Positions 43,471 to 56,002 of a stretch of 64,000 nucleotides of DNA are shown piece by piece; within the stretch, counting starts at the first letter, position 1, and each line of letters starts with the position of its first letter. Under the pieces are notes generated by a model. It ran no database searches, was not told the origin of the DNA, and worked only from the letters and a program-made list of their open reading frames with translations. The position numbers were made by a program, and so were the translations under genes. Source of the DNA: Odiellus spinosus (taxonomy: Eukaryota; Arthropoda; Arachnida; Opiliones; Phalangiidae); contig OY987239.1 in NCBI GenBank assembly GCA_963920705.1, positions 12,945,004-13,009,003 of the forward strand, given 5' to 3'.

Positions 43471-44532
43471 AAAATATCGTCGTAATTTTGTTTAAAAAAT
43501 GGAGTTAATGTAATTTTACTTAGTAATGAAATAAATATTGATACAAAAACTTGAATATTTTATTATTGAATCATTTCCTATATCCACAGAGAAAATATTA
43601 TCAAAGGGAAAGTCTAACAAGAAATATTTTCAAAATAAAACGGTCTTGTTCAACTTCTATCACTTATACCCCTTAAAGTAAACAGCACTTTTATTTTTGA
43701 GTCATTTTCCCATATCCACAAAGAGTCTTACGGTTTTCAATTATTTTTTAATTATAATTAAATATTTGCTTCGATTTTAATGGAAATTAAACGTGTCAAA
43801 GGGAAAGTCTAACAAAATATTTTAATTTTTATTCAAATTAAGTAGGCATTAAATTAGTTTCTCCCTAGCGATTGGTCCATTCAGTAAAATATGCGATGAC
43901 GTAACTACGACTACAGCCTTTGGCAATGCTAAAAACGTAGTCAGTTACGTAATAATCGTAGTACAGTCAAAGCTACAGCGTTTATGCTTAGTGGACAACC
44001 CCTCCTAATCTCTATCGATAAATATAAATCATTAATTTCATATTTTTAAATCTCAATTTATCGTTTAATTTTATCCCCCGAGTTTAGTTCAAATTTAAAT
44101 TACAGTAAAGGAAAAATTCGACCAATCATATTAATGCACCGTTTAATTTTACGTTTAATTTACGTTAATTTAAAGTAAAGTAGTTTAATTTAATTTTACG
44201 TTAATTTAAAAATTCGCCATATTTCGTGAAGAGAATTATTACAAATTATTAAAATTGGAAGACGGATATTTCTTAAAATTAGGTTTTATTAGGGGGAGGG
44301 GCTAAGATAGGATGACGTCATCCTGCATTTAAAATTTCACGGTTTTTTCAAAATCATAACTTGTAAAGTTTTGTAACTCTAATGTTAATCCTAATTGCTT
44401 AACTTTAATGTAGTTTTAATTATCTTTGTCATGTATGTAGTAATTAATTATATTAATTAATTATAAATCATATTTCTAATTATAAAAATGGCCCTTGTAT
44501 TAAGATTTGAACGAATGATCATCAGTTTATCA
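43471..44532. other. Intergenic, MRPL1 to ABHD11 3' end
   Basis: AT-rich, with a MRPL1 poly-A signal at 43530. Near 43560-43860 a phrase (AAAGGGAAAGTCTAACAA) recurs twice. No gene seen. Confidence 0.5.
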
Positions 44533-47500
44533 TTATTGTTGCTGTTTTAATTCGCTGTAAAATGGCAACAGCATATTTAGCACGTCTTTGGGTCTTTCAA
44601 GATTAACGTGATGTCCGCCTTCTCCTTCCAATGTTTCTATTTCGATGGACGGAAATGTTTTGTAAAGTTTTAGATAATCTTGAGGTCTAGAATTAATGGA
44701 AATAATTATATATTTGAATATTAAGAGATTAACAAATGGATTACGCTAATCTCAATATCAAAAACTTAAGGTTCGTTTGTTAATAACATTATAATTAGAA
44801 TAACATTACTTGACGTATTCAGAGTTTTCAATGTAAATGAATTTCGTGGGTCCATGGTATCCTTTACCAATAATGGGGTAAATGAAATGATCGATTTCGA
44901 AGCGGGCGTACAAGTAATCCAAGTTGCATAAAATTCGGAAGGTACCATCGTCATTTTGTACCAGATTTGACGTCAGAACTTCCGTCATGTAGCGTTCCTG
45001 GAACCATAATCGTTCAAAATATGTAATTATCTTTGTACTTTTATCTGTCTGTCGGTTGGGGACGCTAAAATGCGCGCGCAAAGGTAGACACGCTCCGTTA
45101 AACTTCATTGCTTGAGTTTTTATTTCCCGCGCTTTCTTATAAAGTCACGCGCTACATTTCAAACATCATTAAGCCTAATTTCAAACGTCCATTAAGCCTA
45201 CCAAGATTGTAGCTTTTTTTAACGATGTTTTTTATTTGGAACCATTTTATATTTGGTATTTAAACTGACTGGACCATTAAGCGAATGTTTTTTGAACCAG
45301 ACTAAAATCTAACCATACCTAACCGTAGCTAAAGAGGCGTGCTATTATGAAACTGGTTTCGATTTACGTAAAAAAAAAGTTATATGAAAAACTCCTCTCT
45401 TTACTCTGTGACCAGTTGAAATGGCCTGAGGGCTAAATTACTTCAATGGTTGTTGAACCCGAAATCATTTTAGCTTCTTACCAAAGAGTTCATTTTTTTA
45501 TATATATATAAACTGGTTAGTATTCGTGAGATGGACATATTTTTTTTTTTTTAAAGGGAAACTTTTCCCTAGCTCTAACAGATTGTCCAGCATCGATGGT
45601 TAAAGTTTGGACACTCGTAGTTGGGTCTGAGGTTTTCCATACCATGTTTTGGTCACGAAACTAAAATAATAATTATGCTTAATAATAATTAATCTTAATT
45701 AATGTACATCCAATATGGGTATAAGCTTGCAAAATTAAAACAGCTTCTTTGGGGAATCGAACTCGGGTCTCCGCAATCACCAAGCTAGCGCCTTACCAAC
45801 TCGGCAACTTTCTCATTGAGTAATTAAGCTTAATTATTATTTTAGTTTCATGATTAAGAAATGGTATGAAAAATCCCAGACCCAACTACGAGTGTCCAAA
45901 CTTTAAGCATCGATTCTGGACAATCCGTTGGAGCTAGGGAAAAGTTCCCGTGGACAATTTTGCTCCTTTAACCAAGCTTAACAATATATCTCAATTTAAA
46001 GGAAATTCGTAGAAAGCCAAAGTCCATAGAAAGTGTGCCATCTCCTTTGTACGAAGTGAATTTCCCACATTTTTTTTTAAAGAATTTTCCTCAAAATGTC
46101 ATGATAAATATAAATAATAAATTACGCGTTTCCTGTTTGTAGGAATAGCCTAAAAGTCGTATACAAGAGGTACCACCTACTAATCTCAGAAAATACGGGG
46201 GGTTCATCCTGGTAAAATAAATTTTAAGCAAAACACGCCCATATACTAATCCAGACTAAAACGTAGTAACTAAATTTAACATAATTACAATGTAATTAAA
46301 TCTCAATGGGGCTTAAAATATATCTTAGCAAAGTTACCACAGGTCAGGGGAAAACAGGGAAAAGTCAGGGAATTTGAAAATGAGCCTAAAAAGTCAGGGA
46401 ATTTTAAGATATTTTAAAAAGTCAGGGAATTTTAAAGATCTTTCGAGAAGCCAGGAAATTGCGATTATTATCCGCTGTTAAGATTCTCAGCTGACGGCGT
46501 GTCAGTTGTATAGATTAGAACAAAGATACGCCTGCAGTTTGGCCAACGCGATTATATAAAACAATAAAAGCTTAAAAATTGGGTAGTATTAGCAGAAACG
46601 GTCAGGGAAAATCCTTGGAAAAGGTCAGGGATAAGTCTGGGAATTTGAATCTGAAAAAACTGTATTTTTTTAAACACTTTATTACGTAGTTACTGCGTTT
46701 TTTCGACCGGAAATGACGTTTAGTTCTGTTTCTTGAAGCGTGCATATTTAGATACAAATTTTCCTCGTACTTGAACTATAGTAATATAAAATTTTTGCTT
46801 GTCGTTTTGCAAAAGTTAATGACTCCCCCGTATCTCTCTAGCCCTTGATCGTGTTTGATAGATGACACGGATATAAACGGGCCTTTTAGTTCCGCAAACC
46901 TGATTTTTAGCTACGCCAAAATTATTTCCAGTTAATAAAGCTATCCACTTTCAAACGCGGGGTGCTTTCTTGAAAAAAATTCTATTATTGAAAATGTAGA
47001 CTAGACCTACACCAATATTGGTTATTCTCTATCTCTATGGCCCTTGCCAATTGGCTACCATAACTCCACGTTGACCATCTTGTTTCAATAGCTTTATTAT
47101 TGAAAGTAAAAGTTGTAAAAAACTCCAACAAGGAAATTTGAATCCAAAAATAATCTTTTAAATTAACTACAAATTTGTTTGGGGTCGAAATAATTGAAAG
47201 TGGACCAAGTTCTATTTTTAGCATTTTATTTATGGGTCATTTTTAAGCCCGGGTAATTTGGTAATTGGTAAATTACGACCTAAATTACTGGTGTTAACAA
47301 AATTATATTTAAAATTACTCTTATTTAAATGTAGAAAATTTTTGGACTCTCTAAACATCTGACTTTAATTATTTATTAATTAATGTAGAATTGGTAAACT
47401 AACTAGTTACTTACCACGTTAATCGCTTCCAGTTCCTTTACGCATTTAGCCTTGGCTTTGTCCAAGGACATTCCATTGGGTAGTCGACGCACAAAATCTT

Positions 47501-50500
47501 TCATGGTATCCGATAAAAAACGGACAATTTGTGGCATTGGGGCAGGTTCCGAGAAAGGGCTGATATCCAAACACGCTAATGATTTAACTAAAGATGGCTA
47601 AAATAAAAATGTTGGGTACCATTATTGAGTTTATTTAAATTGGGTGCCATAAAGTTGGTATGGTAAATGAATTCGTACCCTAGTGAAGGCGATGGTCATG
47701 GCCGTTCGTCCACCCATGCTGTGTCCGAGTAGATGACACTTGCTTATTCCTTGTTCTTCCATGAAATGAATAATATCAGCACTCATGTCGTAATAATCGC
47801 CATTATTGCTTTGAGCGCTTTCGCCGTGGTTGCGAGGGTCCACTACATAAACCTGGATAAAGAAAAATAAGCTCACCATGTCCTTTACAATTTTTTATAT
47901 AAATTGTTATGGACACGAACTGGGAAACCTCGTAAAGTCAGGGAATTTGGATAGTCACCCCAAAAGGTCAGGGAAAAGTCAGGGAATATGGAAATTGATG
48001 CCAAAGGTAAGGGGAAAGTTAGGGAATTTGGAAATTGACCCCAAAAGGTCATGGATGTAGGAAATTGAGCCTAAAGATCAGAGAATATTCTTGTAATTTG
48101 GAAATTGACCCAAAAGGTCAAGGGACAAGTCAGGGAATTTGGAAATTGATGCCTAAGGTCAGGGGAAAGTTAGGGAATTTGGAAATTGACCCCAAAAGGT
48201 CATGGATGTAGGAAATTGACCCTAAAGATCAGAGAATATTCTTGTAATTTGGAAATTGACCCAAAAGGTCAAGGGACAAGTCAGGGAATATGGAAATTGA
48301 TGCCTAAGGTCAGGGGAAAGTTAGGGAATTTGGAAATTGACCCCGAAAGGTCATGGATGTAGGAAATTGACCCTAAAGATCAGAGAATAGTCTTGTAATT
48401 TGGAAATTGACCCAAAAGGTCAAGGGACAAGTCAGGGAATTTGGAAATTGATGCCTAAGGTCAGGGGAAAGTTAGGGAATTTGGAAATTGACCCCAAAAG
48501 GTCATGGAAGTAGCAAATTGACCCTAAAGATCAGAGAAAAATCAGTTAATTTGGAAATTGACCCAAAAGGTCAAGGGAAAGTTAGGGAATTTGGAAATTG
48601 ACCCCAAAAGGTCATGGAAGTATAAATTGACCCTAAAGATCAGAGAAAAATCAGTTAATTTGGAAATTGACCCAAAAGGTCAAGGGAAAGTCTTGTAATT
48701 TGTAAATTGACCCCAAAAGGTCATGGAGTTAATAAATTGACCCTGAAGGTTAGGGGAAAGTCAAGGAATTTGGGAATTGACCCAAAAGGTCATGTAAATT
48801 ATTTATAAATTGTCAAAGAAACCATGGAAAGGTCAGGGAAATTAACTTCCAAAATTTTGTACAAACCCCTATTACACGCGTACTTACTTCAAGGGCTGTA
48901 CTGTCAGCCAACTGTTGAGCCAAATGTTTCCAATTGTCTCTCCATCCAAATACGCAAGGAACCACAACAATCGGACACGAGTCTATCGTAATGTCTTGGG
49001 TCTTAGGTTGGTAACGGGTGAAAGCGCATGGCAACGGTTCACGTTCCCTGTGAGTAAACAATTAAATAAACAAACAAAGAAATAGAGTATTATTAACTCA
49101 TTATAATTCTCTAAATATTTGGATAAATTTTAAGCCACTCATTGAGAAGCGAAATATTTTTAAAATTCGTCAAAAACACATTATTTTAAACTAATTTATA
49201 ATTTAGGCGGGCCCCCTCTCCTCAACTTTGGAGTTAATTTAATTTCTCATTGCAGAGTGTCGCTTCTTCAGTTGACTATTTACACCGCTAGAGTGTCTCT
49301 CAAATGCTGTAGAATCTGTTGGTACAATTACCCGGATCAATACTGATATTATCAGAAGCCGATGAAACCCTCCTTTGAAGTCTACTACTCTAATGTTCCA
49401 TATAGCGCGCCTCTATGTATGGGTCAAATTCCCAATTTTCCGAGATCGGAGGGGTCCTACTTCATACCCCCTGTCTACGGAAAATTGGAAATTCTCTCTC
49501 TCCACAAACGACGACGTTTTTTTGACGAACTCCGAGGCTGCTAGAGATAGTCGGTGGACGAACTCCCGCTCCGAAAATATCTACCGTTAGGAGGCGTACG
49601 AATCGCGCTTTTTGAAACTAACCCATACAGAGAGGGGTAGACAAGACCCGGGAGTAATAGACTTCAAAGGAGGGTTTCATGTACTTCTGATATTATTAAA
49701 CTAATTTGCGTTGTTTACTTTTATGGAAGGGATAAAGTTATGGACTTTTGCATCTATCTATAATTTCTTTTTCCCACTATATTTTAAATAAGCATCATTT
49801 ATATTTTTCGTCCCATTACTTATTTTTAAATCAAATGAAAAGCTATTAAAGAAAGGGAAAATTTATTCAAAATGTTTATTTTAATTAATACCTTTACTTT
49901 AAGTTACGTTTCCGTTGCAAGGTACGTGGAAAACTCAGACTCAAATGTCTTATTTAATGTCTGTTTTTCTATAACTTTTATTAATTAATCTAATAAATTA
50001 TGATCAGTTATCAGTTCGTACGATTAAAAATATAATATTTATTAAGTTAACTTATCAGCGGATAAAGATTTGAAAACGTCAATTAAAAAATTAAATTTAA
50101 ACTTTGCGATAAAAAGTCAGGGAATTTGCTAATTGGCCCAAATGGTCAGAGAAAATAAATATTTTGGTACCAGTGTCAACGTAATTATTATAAACTGAAA
50201 ATATTTGCCCTAAAGATTCAAATTGTTTCTCATATTCCGAGTAAACTATCAGCTGACCCCGATGTCAAATAAAATGTGGCAATTGCCAGCGACTCAAGCT
50301 CGTAAGAATATATTCGTGAAAAAATTATTAAAATTTGTCAGGGAAATTATTTAGAAATGGTCAGGGAAAACCTGGAAAAGTCAGGGAAATTAACTTCCAA
50401 CATTTTGTACGAACCCTGTTTAAAATCCGACCAATCATATTTAACTAAGCGCTGTTAAAGGCTGAAATAATATGATTGGTTAAAATTTTATATTTACTAA

Positions 50501-50769
50501 AATTAAAATTTTATTTTTAATTAATTTAAAAACCAAGAACGCGTCTAAAAATTATGAAAAATTTCTGGAATACGTTTTATTTCACGCTGATTCAATATTT
50601 AGCTCCCAAGTTTGCATTTAAATTAAAATAAGTTTAATAAAATTAAAATTAATTGACATTACCACGAATAGTTCAAACGCTGACTCTTCAACTTGGCGTA
50701 GTTCATGTTTGATAGTTTGGGGATAAATAAACGAACTAATCTCTGATCCAGTCGACTTTTACGAATCAT
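44533..50769 (-). CDS. ABHD11: ABHD11, mitochondrial-type alpha/beta hydrolase (6 exons)
   Basis: Exons 50769-50663, 49047-48888, 47852-47679, 47597-47415, 44997-44810 and 44686-44533 (TAA) splice in phase to 321 residues, near the vertebrate length. The first exon encodes a basic, amphipathic N-terminus (MIRKSRLDQRLVRLFIPKLS) that fits a mitochondrial presequence. Later exons give VFGWRDNWKHLAQQLA, VVDPRNHGESAQ, KCHLLGHSMGGRTAMTIAFT (nucleophile elbow), CLDISPFSEP, and EGEGGHHVNLERP (catalytic His). Vertebrate ABHD11 is a matrix hydrolase linked to the oxoglutarate dehydrogenase complex. The oxyanion His-Gly of the family reads Pro-Cys here (VVPCVFG), a possible functional change. Introns 2 and 4 are long and filled by tandem and foldback repeats. 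Exons 3 and 4 match the two downstream paralogues in length. Confidence 0.92.
45555..46042 (-). mobile_element. Foldback SINE-like element with tRNA-like core
   Basis: Arms of about 120 bp (45569-45690 and 45840-45960) are inverted. Between them, on the minus strand (45808-45751), lies a tRNA-like stretch with TTGCCGAGTTGGTAAGG (box A-like) and GAGTTCGATTCCCC (box B-like). In ABHD11 intron 4. About 290 bp are shared with 59995-60283. Confidence 0.75.
46320..46640. repeat. GTCAGGGAA-type dispersed repeat, ABHD11 intron 4
   Basis: Contains AAGTCAGGGAATTTTAAGAT. Clearly homologous to 63720-64000 at the window end. Confidence 0.8.
47935..48840. repeat. GTCAGGGAA repeat with 151-bp higher-order period, ABHD11 intron 2
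   Basis: Short units around AATTTGGAAATTGACCC form a composite unit. GCCTAAGGTCAGGGG recurs at 48151, 48302 and 48453, exactly 151 bp apart. Confidence 0.93.
49353..49689. mobile_element. MITE, 337 bp, CAG...CTG ends, exact 7-bp TSD
   Basis: Ends CAGAAGCCGATGAAACCC and its complement, flanked by ATATTAT at 49346-49352 and 49690-49696. In ABHD11 intron 1. A second copy lies at 53281. Confidence 0.9.
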
Positions 50770-50987
50770 CTTCTTGGCGGAACGATGTGGGGGCGAAGGG
50801 GGGGATTCGTGACGTCACATTACGTCTAAAAGTCACCGACCCATGCGGCTATGAAAAATCCAAGACCCACCTAACCGCCTTCTTGTTAAAATGTTTATTT
50901 TTTCCCCCTTGAGGGAATCTTGACGCTTCAACTTTTTGCTTTTTTTAAAGTGAGGATGTCTGTTGATTCATTTTTAATTTTATCATT

Positions 50988-51640
50988 GGAATCGGATCGA
51001 TCCATTATCTTCCGTATATTTTCAGATATTTTATTTTCGGATAAATTGTAACTAAAACAATTTCTATATTCGTATAATTGTTAAATGGTTTAGCCGAAGA
51101 TAAGCCTTCGCCGCTTTATCTACCTACAAATTACTCGTTTTCAACACGTATAACGATGGATAATTCGCGTTTCCAGAGTCTAAAATATAAGAATTTTCAA
51201 AATTAACTTTTAATTCGAAGAATAGAAATAAAACGATAAGATTTTAAATCATCTTTTTATTCCTTATTTTTCACGGAAAATAAATTTTGAATGTTTTTTA
51301 TCCGAACGTATAACGCATCGGATAATATTCTAAGAAGGCTGGCTATTTTTGTTGGATAATAAAAACGGATATGGATTAGGTTTTGTTACTTTATCTTGGA
51401 ATAAGTTAACTCGAATGAAAAATAAGTCTATTTTTAATCAAACGGATAATTTAGTAGATTTTATCCAATTAATAAAAATTATACGAATTCTGTTCTCTAC
51501 ATTTTCCTGTCGCTGTAATTTTGTTTCTATTTGATATGTATATATATTTTAAATTGTTTTTTTAACGATCAACCCGAAAATATCACTCAATTTCAATTTA
51601 GAGTTTATTAAAAATCAGTGTAAGTCTCACTTTAAATTAT
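50988..51640. repeat. Dispersed repeat, about 650 bp, copy 1
   Basis: Shares with 55305-56002 blocks such as GGAATCGGATCGAT, CCGAAGATAAGCCTTCGCCG and AACGATCAACCCG. No coding frame recognised. Confidence 0.8.
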
Positions 51641-52183
51641 ACTTTTCCCACCCGCTGTTTTTTCCCCGCTGCCTGGTAAGAAAACTCCATATTCACCATG
51701 ATTTAGGTCTAAGAAATACGGTTCGCTAACTTCTTATAGGATCATATTAGAACCCTACCAGAAGATATTGAAACCTTGAGATATAATTATAATTAAGACT
51801 CTTAATAAATATACAATTATTTTAAAGTCAAGTTAATATTTGGGAATCCGGTAAAAAGTATAATTTAATCAAAAAGAAAATCATAATTAATTATGATAAG
51901 TTAAAAAGAGTGATTGGTAAATTTGTCTTTAAAAGAAAAATTTTAATAATAAGGCGCTTTATCTTGATGAAGATATATTTGACGTATTTAATATTAAATT
52001 TCAACAAAATTACTCAATTCCGAACAAAATATTTATGCAAATTAATAATAAGCTTATATTATTTATTAAAAATTTTGTTTTGATGAATTAAAATTAAATC
52101 TTACAGAACCAAGTTCCAATCATGATTTTTTTTAATTTAATTTTTGTAGTTTTGGGAGTTAAAAATTGATTTTTCTATTATCG

Positions 52184-52753
52184 GTAATACCCTTTTCAGA
52201 CGATTTGGGTCCACTTGATCGACACCCAAATGATCGACTCACAATTGATCGACTCCCAAATGATCGACAAAAGGTCCACTTGATCGACTCCCAAATGATC
52301 GACAAAGGGTCCACTTGATCGACTCCCAAACGATCGACAAAGGGATCAAATGATTGATGCCTTATCCCAAATTACCGACAACAAAGGGTGCATTTGATCG
52401 TTTCCCAATTGGTCAACTTCGTAATAACGATTATAAATAGATTAACCTAACCTAACCTAACCTAACCTAACCTGACCTATACTCGTTACTCGCTAAAAAA
52501 CTGGGCTGTCGATCAATTGGAATGGCTTGTCGATCAAATGGGAGTCGATCAAACGGTAGTCGATCAAACGGACTCCTTGTCGAGCAAATGAACCTAAGCC
52601 TTTCAGACGAGGCGTAACTAGCCGGTTTAATCAGATTTAACCGTGGTTTAATCACAATTAACCTTGGGTTTATTGCACTGAGAAGGCTATGTAAACCTCG
52701 GTTAAATCTGGTTAAACCACGGCTAATTACGCCTCGTCTGAAGAGGGTATTAG
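52184..52753. mobile_element. Host palindromic MITE carrying a nested insertion
   Basis: Outer ends TAATACCC(T)TTTCAGACGAGGCG and complement (TAATACCCTCTTCAG when reversed). The left end is split by the element at 52203-52600. The remaining part has inverted GGTTTAATC/GATTTAACC-type arms. Confidence 0.75.
52203..52600. mobile_element. Nested element with GATCGAC repeats and (CCTAA)n, 9-bp TSD
   Basis: 398 bp, flanked by TTTCAGACG at 52194-52202 and 52601-52609. The left part repeats TTGATCGACTCCCAAATGAT, the middle holds about six CCTAA units, and the right part repeats GTCGATCAAACGG. Copy 2 is at 57058. Confidence 0.88.
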
Positions 52754-53280
52754 CCGTGTTTTTTACGAACCACGATTGCCTGATATTCTTTAGAGTTATA
52801 TTCGAACTATTAATTAATCGGGGTTTGGACAAAATAATCCACAACTATCTGTTAATCAGTTAATCATAAAAAAAATAATCGGAAAATTATTCGCGATTAC
52901 ATTGAATTTATCATAGACTTTCCTCGAAAAATTTTAAGTTAGGAATAAAGATAAAATAATCAGAAATATTCTTGTCCAAACCCCGATCTCTATTGAAAAG
53001 TTTGTAAAAAAAGGTTATTTGAATAGGTATTGCTTTATTATTGTAATTATTAATTCGTGAAATATCGAGTTTTGTAATAATGTTTAAAATCTGCATATTT
53101 TAACCTCTAGTAATTGTGTTGAAACTCTTCCGTATATGCAAAGATTTAAGTCAGATTTATGCATTATCAAAAGTCCATCACTGTTATTCTATAGAAGTAA
53201 ACAACGCCCCATGTCTTAATACATTGGGATCGGGAAGACCGACGATATAGGCAAGGGCGGCCCGCCTAATTCCCTATCAG

Positions 53281-53618
53281 CAGAAGCCGATGAAACCCTC
53301 CTTTGAAGTCTACTACTCCAATGTTCCATATAGCTCTCCTCTCTGTATGGGTAAAATTCCCAATTTTACGAGATCGGAGGGGTCCTACTTCATACCCCCC
53401 TGTCTACGGAAAATTGGAAATTCTCTCTCTCCACAAACGACGACGTTTTTATGACGAACTCCGAGGCTACTAGAGATATTCGGTGGACGAACTCCCGCTC
53501 CGAAAATATCTACCGTTAGGAGGCGTACGAATCGCGCCTTTTGAGAATAACCCATACAGAGAGGGGTAGACAAGACCCGGGAGTAATAGACTTCAAAGGA
53601 GGGTTTCATCGGCTTCTG
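53281..53618. mobile_element. MITE, 338 bp, second copy of the 49353 family
   Basis: Same ends as the copy at 49353. Flanks CTATCAG and CTATCAC (6 of 7). Length differs by one base from the first copy, so amplification looks fairly recent. Confidence 0.9.
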
Positions 53619-54086
53619 CTATCACTCATAGTCCCGACTCGAAAATATCGAGCTAAAGAGTCCTAATGACTCGAGAGCAAGACAGGGGTGGTAATAGTAT
53701 TTTAGACTTTTGGCCCTGGGTTTTGTAATAATAATTTCAACAAATAGGGTTAAAATTACTTACGAATCATGAAACTGTAAATTCAGTTTTGTACATTGAA
53801 AACCCGAATATTTAAACGCGACTTAGACTAACTACACTAGTTTTGAAAGTGTACCTTTATTAACCAGCATCTATTCCGTGTATTACGCCGTTTTGGAGCT
53901 AGTCTCTATGGTTGTATTGTTAATAATTATAACCTGTATACAGCAGTTACTTTAGTGTAGTTGGTAGAATGATATTTTCATTTAGAAATTATTATTTTTT
54001 GTTTCAATGCCAAATTTTATTAACTTTATAAAACCCGCTTATCTTTAAACGGGAATTTAAATAGTTTTGTGGTTTTGTCGCCTAGG

Positions 54087-54640
54087 CATAAACCGATTGC
54101 GCCATTAGAAAGAAGACAGGCCCTAGATTAATTTAAAATAATAAAATTGACCTGAGCCACTCGTTAAAGATTATTCCGCCACTGATAGAAATCGAGCAAA
54201 AATCCAAAAATGACCCCTCTCTTAAAATGGCCGTAACTTTTTCCTACGACCTCCTAGACATAAACCGATTGCGCCATTAGAAAGAAGACATTCCCTAGAT
54301 TAATTTAAAATAATAAAATTAACATGAGCCACTCGTTAAAGATTATTCCGCCACTGATAGAAATCCAGCAAAAATTAGAAAATGACCCCTATCTTAAAAT
54401 GGCCGTAACTTTTTCCTACGACCTCCTAGACATAAACCGATTGCGCCATTAGAAAGAAGACATTCCCTAGATTAATTTAAAATAATAAAATTAACATGAG
54501 CCACTCGTTAAAGATTATTCCGCCACTGATAGAAATCCAGCAAAAATTAGAAAATGACCCCTATCTTAAAATGGCCGTAACTTTTTCCTACGACCTCCTA
54601 GACATAAACCGATTGCGTCATTAGAAAGAAGACATTCTTT
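54087..54640. repeat. 172-bp tandem repeat, 3.2 copies
   Basis: Copies start at 54087, 54259, 54431 and 54603 (partial), each beginning CATAAACCGATTGCG. The second and third are almost identical. No coding function seen. Confidence 0.93.
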
Positions 54641-55304
54641 AGATTATTCTAAAACATTAAAACTGTATTAAACCATATTTAATCATGATTTAATTAATCT
54701 TATTTAAATTTTTTTTAATCCATTAGGTATGATGTTGAAGAACAACCAATGAAATTGATGTTCAACACCTGGGAATTTAGTTAAAAATCGTCTGCTAGTT
54801 AAACCCGCGAACGTGTACAATATATTCGAAGAAGAACGAAGGCTACCCATTAAGCTTCGCTCTCCAAATTTGGTTGCCATAGTTACCCTTTTGGGATTCC
54901 CAGTCCGAGTTTCGAGCCAAGGTTGGATCGATCCCTGCCACCTTTACCTGTAAAAACAGCGTGGTACTTTAGACCAGATGCCTCCGGGTTGGACTCTTCT
55001 TGGAACTCATTGGCCGTTCTTCACCGAACCATTCAAGGTCGACCCAGGATTCTAGTGACTAGGGGTAAGTCTTTGACTGTTTATTACCCTACTATTTGTT
55101 GTGGCTATCACATCACGTTCGTCTCAAGTCTTAGACTTAATAAACTTCGGAATTAACCGGAAATTAGTTTTGACTCGGCTTTCATTACGTCACAAACACG
55201 TATTTTTTATTTCGTTCCCATGTGGGGGTTTTTGGGTTCAAAAACATCATGTAGTAAGGTTTTCACGGCATTTTAAATAAGCACCATTTAGATTTTGGAA
55301 TCGG
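54640..55304. other. Unassigned region
   Basis: Near 54920-55066 a GC-richer block ends at a good donor-like GGTAAGT, and could be an exon (frame with VKTAWYFRPDASGLDSSWNS). I do not recognise it, and no partner exon is evident. Confidence 0.3.
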
Positions 55305-56002
55305 ATCGATCTTATATTTTCAGATATTTTATTTTCGGGTAAATTGTTCGTAACTAAAACAATGAAATTTCTATATTCGTATAATTGTTAAATGGTTTAC
55401 CCGAAGATAAGCCTTCGCCGCTTTATCTACCTACAAATTACTCAGTTTTCAACACGTATAACGATGGATAATTCGCGTTTACAGAGTCTAAAATATAAGA
55501 AAAAATTTCAAATTAACTTTTAATTCGAAAGATAGAAATAAAACGATAAGATTTTAAATCATCTTTTTATTCGTTATTTTTCACGTAAAATAAACTTTGA
55601 ATTAAATTTTTATCCGAACGTATAACGCGTCGGATAATATTCTAAGGCCATTTTTGGATAATAAAAACGGATATGGATTAGGTTGTTTTACTTTATCTTC
55701 GTATAAGTTAACTCGAATGAAAAATAGTCTATGTTTTAATCAAACACGTAATAATATAACATCAGAATTTAGTAGATTTTATCCAATTAATAAAAATTAT
55801 AACGAGCTTTAGTTACATTTAAATATTACAATTTTAAGACTTCTAGCTTAATTATAATTAATTTTATCATTAAATTAGTAATAAGCGTTAATTTTGTTCT
55901 ATGTATATATATTTTGAATCGTTTTTTTAACGATCAACCCGGAAAAAAAACTCAATTTCCATTTTGAGTTCGTGAAAATCCGTGAAAACCTCACTTGAAT
56001 GA
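55305..56002. repeat. Dispersed repeat, about 650-700 bp, copy 2
   Basis: Same orientation as the copy at 50988; differs by substitutions and small indels. Confidence 0.8.

Noticed and set aside
49362-49590. Overlapping 60- and 71-codon frames
   Set aside because: Both lie inside the MITE at 49353-49689; the second copy at 53281 does not preserve them.
52441-52473. Telomere
   Set aside because: The CCTAA tract has only about six units, and it lies inside a transposon that has a second copy at 57058.
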